Translations under genes and position numbers: made by a program
In this document: piece after piece, positions 56,950-64,000 of the stretch
Layout of the letters: the number at the start of each line of letters is the position of its first letter
Position numbering within the stretch: position 1 is the stretch's first letter
Notes under the pieces: generated by a model
Seen by the model: only the letters and a program-made list of their open reading frames with translations
Databases searched by the model: none
Told to the model about the DNA's origin: nothing
NCBI RefSeq assembly: GCF_014191545.1
Contig: NZ_AP023361.1
Coordinates: 393,501-457,500, forward strand
DNA from: Terrihabitans soli
Lineage (GTDB): Bacteria; Pseudomonadota; Alphaproteobacteria; Rhizobiales; Methylopilaceae
DNA: 64,000 nucleotides
Reading direction: 5' to 3'

Positions 56950-57289
56950 AATTCCCACTTGGAAAGGTAGGCTCGCCGGGGTAGTTTCCCGGGCAATAGA
57001 GAACCGCCAAGCGAGCCGAGAACAAGGGTTACCGCCGGCGCTTTCCGACCAGGAAATGACCAGGTCACGGTTCTGAGACACACGTCGCACATCGTTGAAC
57101 GCCGAGGGCCTGGGGGCCCGGCAAAAGATGAGCGGCTTCAGTTCGCAAGGGGCCAGCGGACTAAAAAACTTTGAGCAAGCAATACCAGGCGATCAGATGC
57201 GGTCGCACTTCGGCAGCCAAAGGCTGCGAAGCGACACGCTATCCGTTCGTCGGGACCACGGGGCTTTTAAGAGGCAAGATCAGAGAGCC
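56950..57289 (+). other. 340-base gap: leader region of the DUF4167 gene
   Basis: No convincing gene is seen. The stretch contains several short inverted repeats, for example GGGCC-TGG-GGGCCC-like bases around 57109-57122 and CGGCAGCC-AAA-GGCTGCG (57211-57229), plus the run CTAAAAAACTTTG near 57162. The plus-strand frame of the next gene stays open through most of it, but the encoded stretch is unlike the DUF4167 family start. It may be a long, structured 5' leader. No tRNA shape was found. Confidence 0.4.
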
Positions 57290-58015
57290 ATGAGGCAAGG
57301 TCAGCAGCATCAGCAGAAGCGCATGCGCGGTCGTAATAATAACAACCGCAAAGGCCCGAACCCACTCAGCCGTAGCTATGAGTCGAACGGCCCGGATGTA
57401 AAAATCCGCGGTACCGCCGCTCATATCGCCGACAAATACGTGCAGCTCGCGCGCGACGCGACCTCGTCCGGCGATCCCATTTCGGCCGAGAACTATCTCC
57501 AGCACGCCGAGCACTATTACCGCATCGTCGCGGCGGCCCAGCCTCAATACCCGCAGAATCAGGGCGGCGGTTTTGTTCGCGCCGACGATGAGTCGCGCGA
57601 CGAAGACGGCGATGAAGAGGGCGACGGCCAGGCCAATGGCTATGAGGGCGATCAGCAGCCCCGCCAGCAGCAGGGCTACCCGCAGAACGCGCCGCAGCCT
57701 TACGCGCAGAATGGCGAAGGCGGCCAGCCGCGCGAACAGCGTGAGCCGCGCGAGCAGCGCTCCTACAACAATCATCAGAACAATGGCGGTGAACCCGGCG
57801 GTCTGCCGGCCTTCATCACCGGCGGCCAGGAATATCAGGGCGGCCAGGGTGGTGGCGGTCAGGAGCGCGGCGAAGGCGGCTATAACAATGGCGGCCGCAA
57901 CCGCAACCGTAACCGCCGCTTCGGCCGCTATGGCCGCAATGGCGGTCCGGGCGAGCAGGGTGCAGGCGAAGGCGGCGGCCCGAGCGCCGAGCCGGAAATC
58001 GCACCCGGCGAATAA
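57290..58015 (+). CDS. DUF4167 family protein
   Basis: The 241-residue protein has the DUF4167 core (about residues 1-85): RMRGRNNNNRKGPNPLSRSYES, VKIRGTAAHIADKYVQLARDA and ENYLQHAEHYYRIVAAA, then a long Gln/Gly/Asn/Arg-rich tail with RGG-like repeats (about 90-241). This layout suggests RNA binding. ATG at 57290 fits the conserved start MRxGQxxxQ. The family is almost confined to Rhizobiales and neighbours and has no known role as far as I am aware. A strong terminator follows. Confidence 0.88.
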   Translation: MRQGQQHQQKRMRGRNNNNRKGPNPLSRSYESNGPDVKIRGTAAHIADKYVQLARDATSSGDPISAENYLQHAEHYYRIVAAAQPQYPQNQGGGFVRADDESRDEDGDEEGDGQANGYEGDQQPRQQQGYPQNAPQPYAQNGEGGQPREQREPREQRSYNNHQNNGGEPGGLPAFITGGQEYQGGQGGGGQERGEGGYNNGGRNRNRNRRFGRYGRNGGPGEQGAGEGGGPSAEPEIAPGE

Positions 58016-58033
58016 GATTTAAGCGCAGCTTAG

Positions 58034-58066
58034 AAAAAGCGCGGCATTCCGGTGCCGCGCTTTTTG
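58034..58066 (+). terminator. Intrinsic terminator of the DUF4167 gene
   Basis: AAAAAGCGCGGCA-TTCCGG-TGCCGCGCTTTTTG is a perfect stem-loop ended by five T. It lies 20 bases after the stop. Confidence 0.9.
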
Positions 58067-58082
58067 TTTGAGGGGACGGGAA

Positions 58083-58664
58083 TTGAAAAGATTTCTGCTC
58101 GCGCTCGCAGCACTCGCGCTGCTGTTCGGTCTTGTCTCCGCGCCGTTCTACATCTTCGCGAAAATCGCTTCCGAAGAGATTCAGCGCCGCCGTCTCAGCG
58201 AAGCCGAGCATAACAGCCTCAAGCACGGCTTTGCCGCCGCCGAACTCTATGCGCGCCTGCGCCCGATCCTCGGCGCCGACACGGCAGAGAATGTCACGGT
58301 GTGGACCGGCGAGACGGTCGAGCGCATCGAGCAGATCGTGAACCACGAGACCGATGTGGCGCGCGAGGTCTACAAGGACCTCTACAACAATCTCTACGGC
58401 GTGGAGGCCGCGCGCTGGATGGAAACCGCCGGCGGATCGTCCGATGTCGAGTCGCGGTTAAAGCTTTTGGGCTGGCTTGCCGAAACCAATGCGCTGGCCG
58501 ATTGGGCGGAAGACAAACGTATCCCCGACAGCCTGCCCTGGACGCCCGATATCGATGCGGCGATTGCAGCGTCCCGCGCCGACCGTGCGCGTCTCGAAGC
58601 GCAGTTCCGCGCCTGGCTGACGGCGCACCGCCGCGACATCGCCGCCGATCTTTCCCTTAAATAA
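58083..58664 (+). CDS. Hypothetical membrane-anchored protein
   Basis: The 193-residue protein has an N-terminal signal anchor (KRFLLALAALALLFGLVSAPF, in part; residues 2-22) and a soluble, helix-rich periplasmic part with RLRPILGADTAENVTVWTGE and a DUF-like WMETAGGSSDVESRLKLLGW. No family is recognised. A TTG start at 58083 is chosen because AGGGGACGGG precedes it; an in-frame TTG at 58068 lies within the terminator. It overlaps the convergent MOSC gene by 8 bases. Confidence 0.6.
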   Translation: MKRFLLALAALALLFGLVSAPFYIFAKIASEEIQRRRLSEAEHNSLKHGFAAAELYARLRPILGADTAENVTVWTGETVERIEQIVNHETDVAREVYKDLYNNLYGVEAARWMETAGGSSDVESRLKLLGWLAETNALADWAEDKRIPDSLPWTPDIDAAIAASRADRARLEAQFRAWLTAHRRDIAADLSLK

Positions 58665-59409
58665 GCTTGAGCTCGTCGCCTTCGGAAATGCGGCCGGGCG
58701 TCATCACCTCGGCATAGATGCCGCAATCGAGATCGCCGCGCTCGTTCTTGATCGTGCCCATGATGTCGAGATCGCGCACGCCGCGCACCGGATCGACATG
58801 CGTGGCGAGACAGCGCTGGATCGTCTTGCGCACTTTGAACTTGGCCTCGCCGATCTGAAATTCGCGACCGACCCAGGTCGCCTCGATCCACGGTTCCATG
58901 CCGGCCAGATGCACATTGCCGCGAAAGCGGATCGGATCGACAGGCGCGCCGAGAACGCGTCCGAGATCTTCTGCGCTGGCGAGATTGATGAAGGACACGA
59001 CCTTCTTCGCGACATCCGAAAAACTGTGGCCGGGCGAGGAGAGGACGCGCAGAGCGCCGCGTGCCTCATCGTCCATGAAATCGGCAAGGAAAGCTTCGAT
59101 CGCGGCGCGGCCGTCTGCGGTCGACAGATCGCCGGAAACCTTGGCGCCATTGTTCTCGATCGTCAGCGTGCTGGTCGCATCGTCATAATGCGAGGCAAGG
59201 CGCGCGAGTTTGGGGTTCTTCATCCAGCAGAGGAACTTGATCTTCGGCATCCAGGACGGCGCCTCGGGATCGAAGCTGGACGGGCCGTTTTCGACGGCAA
59301 AGGCGCGGTCGCCGGACAGCGTCTCTCCGGGGCTCAGATCGGCAAAGGGCAGCGTCTCGGCCGAAAGGCCCTTCACCGGATAGCGCTGGAGGCTTTTGAC
59401 GGAAATCAT
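58657..59409 (-). CDS. MOSC domain protein
   Basis: The 250-residue protein has an N-terminal beta barrel (SLQRYPVKGLSAETLPFADL, residues 5-24) and a C-terminal MOSC domain (about 120-245) with the conserved IRFRGNVHLAG and the molybdenum-cofactor cysteine in QRCLATHVDP. Relatives such as YcbX and mARC reduce N-hydroxylated compounds using molybdopterin. It is divergent from clpB. Confidence 0.85.
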   Translation of the reverse strand: MISVKSLQRYPVKGLSAETLPFADLSPGETLSGDRAFAVENGPSSFDPEAPSWMPKIKFLCWMKNPKLARLASHYDDATSTLTIENNGAKVSGDLSTADGRAAIEAFLADFMDDEARGALRVLSSPGHSFSDVAKKVVSFINLASAEDLGRVLGAPVDPIRFRGNVHLAGMEPWIEATWVGREFQIGEAKFKVRKTIQRCLATHVDPVRGVRDLDIMGTIKNERGDLDCGIYAEVMTPGRISEGDELKLI

Positions 59410-59486
59410 GGTTATTCACCCAAACCCTGCAAAAATTTCATTCCCGCCGGCCGGGGTCTTTTCCCGAAACCCCGCCGTGCCCATCT

Positions 59487-59554
59487 AGGCGGCAAAGGGG
59501 CCGCCTACCTTTTTAGGGGCCAAGTCGGGAACACCCGACTTGGTGCAGGGGCCC
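59487..59554 (+). promoter_or_regulatory. Two hairpins in the clpB leader
   Basis: AGGCGGC-AAAGGG-GCCGCCT (59487-59506) followed by ACCTTTTTAG looks like a terminator. CCAAGTCGGG-AACA-CCCGACTTGG (59520-59543) is a perfect 10-bp hairpin that GGGGCC and GGGCCC bases can extend. They lie 59-126 bases before the clpB ATG. A thermosensor or attenuator is possible; no match to a known riboswitch is seen. No clear sigma-32 promoter was found. Confidence 0.45.
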
Positions 59555-59612
59555 GAGGATCAATTGCCGGAGCCGGGCTTTCTTAAGCCGGAGCCGGAGG
59601 AGGGTCGATAGG

Positions 59613-62243
59613 ATGAATGTCGAAAAATATACCGAGCGGGTGCGCGGGTTCCTGCAGTCCGCCCAGGGCCTCGTCCTGCGCGAGGGCCATCAGCAGTTTC
59701 TGCCCGAACATATTCTGAAAGTTCTGCTCGACGATCCCGAGGGGCTCGCCGCGGGTCTGATCGATGCCGCCGGCGGCCGCTCGCGCGAGGCTCTGGCCGA
59801 AACGGAAGCTGCGCTGAAGAAAGTGCCGAAGGTCGAAGGCGGCACGGGACAGATTTATCTCGCGCCGGCGACGGCGCGCGCTTTCCAGGCCGCGGAAGAT
59901 CTCGCCGAGAAAGCGGGCGATAATTTCGTCACCGTCGAACGGCTTCTGCTGGCGCTTGCCGCAGACAAGACGTCCGAAGCCGGCAAGGCTCTCGCAAAGG
60001 CGGGCGTCACGCCGAAAGCTTTGAACGATGCCGTCAACGAACTTCGCAAAGGCCGCACGGCCGACAGCTCGTCCGCCGAAAACGCCTATGACGCGCTGAA
60101 GCGTTATGCGCGCGATCTCACCCAGGCGGCACGCGACGGCAAGGTCGATCCGGTCATCGGCCGTGACGAAGAAATCCGCCGCACCATCCAGGTTCTGGCG
60201 CGCCGCACCAAGAACAATCCGGTTCTCATCGGCGAACCAGGCGTCGGCAAGACCGCCATCGTCGAAGGCCTCGCGCAGCGCATCGTCAATGGCGACGTTC
60301 CGGAGTCTTTGAAAGACAAGAAGCTTCTGGCGCTTGATCTCGGCGCCTTGATCGCCGGCGCGAAATATCGCGGCGAATTCGAAGAGCGGCTGAAAGCCGT
60401 TCTGTCGGAAGTCACCGGCGCTGCCGGCGACATCATTCTCTTCATCGACGAAATGCACACGCTGGTCGGCGCGGGCAAGACGGACGGCGCGATGGATGCG
60501 TCGAACCTTCTGAAACCGGCTCTGGCCCGCGGCGAACTGCATTGCGTCGGCGCAACGACGCTCGACGAATACAGAAAGCATGTCGAAAAGGATGCGGCGC
60601 TCGCCCGGCGTTTCCAGCCGGTGTTCGTGTCCGAACCGACGGTCGAGGACACGATCTCGATCCTGCGCGGCCTGAAGGAGAAATACGAACTCCATCACGG
60701 CGTGCGCATTTCCGACTCGGCGCTGGTGTCAGCCGCGACGCTTTCGAACCGCTACATCACCGACCGTTTCCTGCCCGACAAGGCGATCGACCTTGTCGAC
60801 GAGGCGGCCTCGCGCCTGCGCATGCAGGTCGACTCGAAACCGGAAGAGCTCGACGAGATCGACCGGCGGCTGATGCAGCTGCGGATCGAACGCGAAGCGC
60901 TGAAGAAGGAAAATGACCGGGCGTCGAAATCGCGCCTCGAAAATCTCGAGACCGAAATCGCCGAACTCGATGAGAAGTCGAAAGCGATCACGGCGACCTG
61001 GCAGGCCGAAAAGAGCCGGCTCGGCCGCGCGCAGAAGCTAAAGGGCGATCTCGATCAGGCGCGCAGCGACCTCGAACAGGCGCAGCGCAAGGGTGATCTC
61101 GCCAGGGCTGGCGAGCTTGCTTATGGCGTGATCCCGGGTCTCGAGCGTGAGATTGCCGAACTCGACAAGGCGGAAAGCCGTGCTCTGGTCGAAGAGGTCG
61201 TCACGCCCGATCACATCGCGGGCGTCGTCTCGCGCTGGACCGGCGTTCCGGTCGACAAAATGCTCGAAGGCGAACGCGAGAAGCTTCTGAAGATGGAAGA
61301 TCAGCTTTCGAAGCGAGTCATCGGTCAGGCCGAAGCGGTGAAAGCCGTCTCGACTGCGGTGCGCCGTGCGCGTGCCGGACTGCAGGATCCGAACCGTCCG
61401 ATCGGCTCCTTCCTGTTCCTCGGGCCGACCGGCGTCGGCAAGACCGAGCTGACGAAGGCGCTTGCCGATTATCTCTTCGACGACGAGACCGCACTCGTGC
61501 GCATCGATATGTCCGAATATATGGAGAAGCACTCCGTGGCCCGGCTCATCGGCGCACCTCCCGGCTATGTCGGCTATGAGGAAGGCGGTTCGCTGACGGA
61601 AGCGGTGCGCCGCCGTCCGTACCAGGTCATCCTGTTCGACGAAGTCGAAAAAGCGCATCAGGACGTGTTCAACGTTCTCCTGCAGGTTCTCGACGATGGA
61701 CGTCTGACCGACGGTCAGGGCCGCACGGTCGATTTCCGCAACACGCTGATCATCATGACGTCCAATCTCGGCGCTGAATTCCTCGCCGATCCGCGCCATC
61801 CGATCGGCTTCGGAATCTCCGGCGAAAAGGGCGATCATGTCGTGTCCGATCAGGAGGCCTACAGCCTCGTGATGGATGCGGTGCGCAAGCATTTCCGTCC
61901 GGAATTCATCAACCGTATTGACGAAATCGTCGTCTTCCATCGCCTGCAGCGCGATCAGATGGGCTCGATCGTCGATATCCAGATGAAGCGTCTGCAGAAG
62001 CTGCTCGACGACCGCAAGATCGTGCTCGATCTCGACGTGTCGGCGCGCAGCTGGCTGTCGGAGAAGGGCTACGATCCCGCTTATGGCGCGCGCCCTTTGA
62101 AGCGCGTCATCCAGAAAAACGTTCAGGACAAGCTCGCGGAAGCCATTCTCGCGGGCGACGTTCAGGACGGATCGACGGTGCGGGTCACCGCCGGCCCCGA
62201 CGGCATTCATATCAACGAGACGGCCAAGAGCGCGGCCGCATGA
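59613..62243 (+). CDS. clpB: ATP-dependent protein disaggregase ClpB
   Basis: The 876-residue protein has an N-domain (about 1-145), AAA-1 with Walker [10 protein letters not shown] (about 206), a coiled-coil middle domain (about 410-525), and AAA-2 with Walker [11 protein letters not shown] (about 606). It works with DnaK to rescue aggregates. The ATG at 59613 follows CGGAGGAGGG. Its stop overlaps the start of a truncated-hemoglobin gene by four bases. Confidence 0.96.
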   Translation: MNVEKYTERVRGFLQSAQGLVLREGHQQFLPEHILKVLLDDPEGLAAGLIDAAGGRSREALAETEAALKKVPKVEGGTGQIYLAPATARAFQAAEDLAEKAGDNFVTVERLLLALAADKTSEAGKALAKAGVTPKALNDAVNELRKGRTADSSSAENAYDALKRYARDLTQAARDGKVDPVIGRDEEIRRTIQVLARRTKNNPVLIGEPGVGKTAIVEGLAQRIVNGDVPESLKDKKLLALDLGALIAGAKYRGEFEERLKAVLSEVTGAAGDIILFIDEMHTLVGAGKTDGAMDASNLLKPALARGELHCVGATTLDEYRKHVEKDAALARRFQPVFVSEPTVEDTISILRGLKEKYELHHGVRISDSALVSAATLSNRYITDRFLPDKAIDLVDEAASRLRMQVDSKPEELDEIDRRLMQLRIEREALKKENDRASKSRLENLETEIAELDEKSKAITATWQAEKSRLGRAQKLKGDLDQARSDLEQAQRKGDLARAGELAYGVIPGLEREIAELDKAESRALVEEVVTPDHIAGVVSRWTGVPVDKMLEGEREKLLKMEDQLSKRVIGQAEAVKAVSTAVRRARAGLQDPNRPIGSFLFLGPTGVGKTELTKALADYLFDDETALVRIDMSEYMEKHSVARLIGAPPGYVGYEEGGSLTEAVRRRPYQVILFDEVEKAHQDVFNVLLQVLDDGRLTDGQGRTVDFRNTLIIMTSNLGAEFLADPRHPIGFGISGEKGDHVVSDQEAYSLVMDAVRKHFRPEFINRIDEIVVFHRLQRDQMGSIVDIQMKRLQKLLDDRKIVLDLDVSARSWLSEKGYDPAYGARPLKRVIQKNVQDKLAEAILAGDVQDGSTVRVTAGPDGIHINETAKSAAA

Positions 62244-62650
62244 CCGCGCCTTCGGTGACCATCGGTGAGGACGAGATCAAAACTCTCGTCCACACTTTCT
62301 ACGGCCGCGTCCGCGACGACGATCTGATCGGGCCGATCTTCAATGCGAAGGTCGAAGATTGGCCCGATCATCTGGCAAAACTCTGCGATTTCTGGTCGTC
62401 GGTGATTTTGCGCACGCAGCGTTTTACCGGACGGCCCATGCGCGCCCATCTTCTTCTGGGCGATACCATCCAGAGCCATCATTTCGACCGCTGGCTTGAT
62501 CTGTTCGAAAAGACGGCCAGGGATGTTTTGCCGGCCGATGCGGCGCCGGTCTTCATCCAGCGCGCGCGGCAGATCGCCGACAGTTTCGAATTCGGCCTTG
62601 CGACGCAGCGCGGCGACATCGTTGCCCCGCGTCATGTGACGCGCGCTTAG
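62240..62650 (+). CDS. Group III truncated hemoglobin
   Basis: The 136-residue globin has the group III look: [19 protein letters not shown] (about residues 20-38), FWSSVILRT, a candidate proximal His70 in MRAHLLL, and [14 protein letters not shown] (about 80-93). Members bind oxygen or nitric oxide and help with redox or nitrosative stress. It is coupled to clpB by ATGA and overlaps the convergent gene at 62647 by four bases. Confidence 0.85.
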   Translation: MTAPSVTIGEDEIKTLVHTFYGRVRDDDLIGPIFNAKVEDWPDHLAKLCDFWSSVILRTQRFTGRPMRAHLLLGDTIQSHHFDRWLDLFEKTARDVLPADAAPVFIQRARQIADSFEFGLATQRGDIVAPRHVTRA

Positions 62651-63000
62651 AATCCCAACTTCTTGAGTTCCTCTTCGGCCCACGCGCGGCCGGGCTCACC
62701 GCCCCATAAAAGCCAGGCGATATGGCCGGCCGATGGGCGCTCTTTGTTGTTCCAGTCCTTGCCGCGCTTATCGACTTCATGCCGCGCGAAATAGGAGCGG
62801 ATGCGCTTGAGCTCGGGTACGTCGAGCGGCGTGCGCTTGATGAGGTTTTCCGCCCGCCAGACGCCGATTTCGGTGCCGCCGCGTTTGTGCTGCTTGCGCA
62901 GTTCGAGTCCGCGCGCGGCTTCTTTCGCCACGGCTAAAGGCGGTTTGACGGATTTGAAGATTTTTCCGGCCACGGCGATCTTTTCTTTCGATCTCAACAA
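62647..63000 (-). CDS. Conserved hypothetical protein
   Basis: The protein has up to 117 residues, rich in Lys and Arg, with a conserved-looking C-terminal block PSAGHIAWLLWGGEPGRAWA (about 90-109) and the internal IKRTPLDVPELKRIRSYFARH. No family is named with confidence. The first start (TTG at 63000) is weak; a GTG at 62973 (27 bases downstream) is the alternative. It lies between the globin and the M23 peptidase gene. Confidence 0.6.
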   Translation of the reverse strand: MLRSKEKIAVAGKIFKSVKPPLAVAKEAARGLELRKQHKRGGTEIGVWRAENLIKRTPLDVPELKRIRSYFARHEVDKRGKDWNNKERPSAGHIAWLLWGGEPGRAWAEEELKKLGF

Positions 63001-63029
63001 GACGCCGATGCGGGGCAGGAGGTTCCCGT

Positions 63030-64000
63030 TCAGCCGCCGCTGCGGCCGGTCTGGGTGAGCTGCGCCTGGCCGCTCCCGTCCCGGCCGACAAGTCCGTCAA
63101 TGCGTTCGCGTTCGCGCTTGAACTCGGCGAGAGCCGCGCCTTCGATTTCGCGGCCGCGCGGCACCTTGATGCGCATCGGGTTCACGAAGCGGCCGTTGAC
63201 CAGAACTTCATAGTGGACGTGCGGGCCGGTGGAGAGACCGGTCGAACCGACATAGCCGATGAGCTGGCCCTGACGGACGCGCAGCCCCTCTTTCATGCCC
63301 TTGGCAAAGCCCTGCATGTGTCCGTACGCCGTCTCATAGCCGTTGGCGTGCTGGATCTTGACCTGGTTGCCATAGCCGCTGTTGCGCTCGGCAAGTTCGA
63401 CGACGCCCGAGCCCGCGGCATAGATCGGCGTGCCGCGCGGCGCGGCCCAGTCGACGCCCGTATGCATTTTAGAGTAGCCGAGGATCGGATGGCGGCGCAG
63501 GCCAAAGCCCGAGCGCATGACGGCCTGCGCGACCGGCTTGCGCATCAGGAATTTGCGGGCCGAGCGGCCTTCCTCGTCGTAATAGTCGACAGCGCCGTCC
63601 TCCGGCGACTGATAGCGGTAATAACGGCGGGATTCGCCGCCGGCCGTGAGCGAGCAGTAGATGACCTCCGGCGGGCCGTCGACCTGGCCGCTGTCGTCGC
63701 TGCCGAAGAGAACTTCGAAACTGTCGCCGCCGCCGACCTTGCGCTGGAAATCGGCGTCATAGCCGAAGACTTTGACAAGTTCGTCGATGACGGGCTTCGG
63801 CACGCCCTTCGCGAGCGCGGTGCCGTAGAAGCTTTGATAAAGGCTCAGATCGCCGTCGCGCCCGGTCGGGGCGGTGGCGACTTCCTCGCCTTCCTGCGCG
63901 ATTTCGGGCGCATCGGCGACGGCGACATAGCCGCCGGTATCGGACAGCGCGACGATCGACTCGCTTGAGCCCGAGGCGACGATGACGCGCACCGGCTGCA
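63030..64000 (-). CDS. M23 (LytM-type) metallopeptidase, partial (start beyond the window)
   Basis: The frame is open through the right edge, so the N-terminus is missing; about 323 residues are seen. The peptidase domain has HTGVDWAAPRGTPIYAAGSG and the zinc HxH in GPHVHYEVLVNGRFVNP, with GYVGSTGLSTG before it. A long N-terminal part precedes the domain. Such proteins cut peptidoglycan crosslinks or activate amidases (EnvC/NlpD-like). The last residues are Gln/Ser/Gly-rich. Confidence 0.87.
   Translation of the reverse strand, partial: QPVRVIVASGSSESIVALSDTGGYVAVADAPEIAQEGEEVATAPTGRDGDLSLYQSFYGTALAKGVPKPVIDELVKVFGYDADFQRKVGGGDSFEVLFGSDDSGQVDGPPEVIYCSLTAGGESRRYYRYQSPEDGAVDYYDEEGRSARKFLMRKPVAQAVMRSGFGLRRHPILGYSKMHTGVDWAAPRGTPIYAAGSGVVELAERNSGYGNQVKIQHANGYETAYGHMQGFAKGMKEGLRVRQGQLIGYVGSTGLSTGPHVHYEVLVNGRFVNPMRIKVPRGREIEGAALAEFKRERERIDGLVGRDGSGQAQLTQTGRSGG

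Noticed and set aside
56950..57289. N-terminal extension of the DUF4167 protein to 57095
   Set aside because: The frame is open but the extra 65 residues do not resemble the family start, which matches at 57290 (MRQGQQHQQKRMRGRN).
59487..59515. AGGCGGC stem with T-run considered as an ordinary plus-strand end-of-gene terminator
   Set aside because: The gene before it (MOSC) is on the other strand, so there is no plus-strand transcript known to end here; treated as a leader element instead.

Overview
This 64 kb, GC-rich window reads as chromosome of an alphaproteobacterium of the order Hyphomicrobiales (Rhizobiales). The assignment is inferred from gene order, not from a marker tree. The run lysC-ptsP-prfA-prmC-DUF4167-clpB, the argJ-mutT pair, aroK-aroB next to xerD, and a heme-type FixL with FixJ and FixK are arrangements typical of that order. 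I see no rRNA, tRNA, CRISPR array, insertion sequence or prophage, and coding density is very high.

Layout. (1) 1-2528: the 3' end of a sulfonate monooxygenase gene (ssuD), a ketopantoate-reductase-like dehydrogenase and a small conserved protein. (2) 2540-6321: an oxygen-response module. It has fixL-fixJ on the minus strand, a divergent fixK coupled to a flavodoxin-fold oxidoreductase, and a 68-residue membrane protein preceded by a perfect FNR/FixK-type palindrome. (3) 6548-20841: a 14 kb phosphonate-utilisation island. It holds a PhnD/C/E-like transporter operon carrying a SAM methyltransferase and a hexapeptide acyltransferase, then the repressor gene phnF, the C-P lyase operon phnGHIJKLMN with a trailing PPOX flavoprotein gene, and a second, canonical phnCDE transporter on the opposite strand. 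(4) 20986-33806: mixed metabolism and envelope genes, namely a GH13 glucosidase, an Rrf2 regulator, a metallo-beta-lactamase-fold hydrolase, an ATP-grasp enzyme, an MscS channel, a CAP-domain lipoprotein, a D,D-carboxypeptidase, a G3E GTPase, an acyl-CoA synthetase, a DUF924 protein and a gamma-carbonic anhydrase. (5) 33956-64000: mostly housekeeping, including aroK-aroB, xerD, accA, an L,D-transpeptidase, secA, a parvulin, argJ, mutT, a Flp pilin, comF, grxC, a nitrilase-family protein, ubiG, lysC, ptsP, prfA, prmC, a DUF4167 protein, clpB, a truncated hemoglobin and, at the edge, an M23 peptidase.

How the parts work together. In the phosphonate island the two transporters would import phosphonates. 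PhnI with PhnG/H/L would join them to ribose-1-triphosphate, PhnM would remove pyrophosphate, and PhnJ (all four cluster cysteines present) would break the C-P bond. PhnN would help feed ribose phosphates towards PRPP. No PhnP is visible. The control appears split. The phnG promoter has a perfect 20-bp PhnF-type palindrome over its -10 box, while both transporter operons are preceded by PHO-box-like direct repeats instead. A terminator-like hairpin lies between phnD and phnE and may raise the amount of binding protein over permease.

The least-described content is the transporter-methyltransferase-acyltransferase operon in the phosphonate island, the FixK-box small membrane protein, the 46-residue membrane peptide coupled to xerD, and the structured leaders of clpB and the DUF4167 gene. 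All functional calls come from reading motifs by eye; no database search was run.
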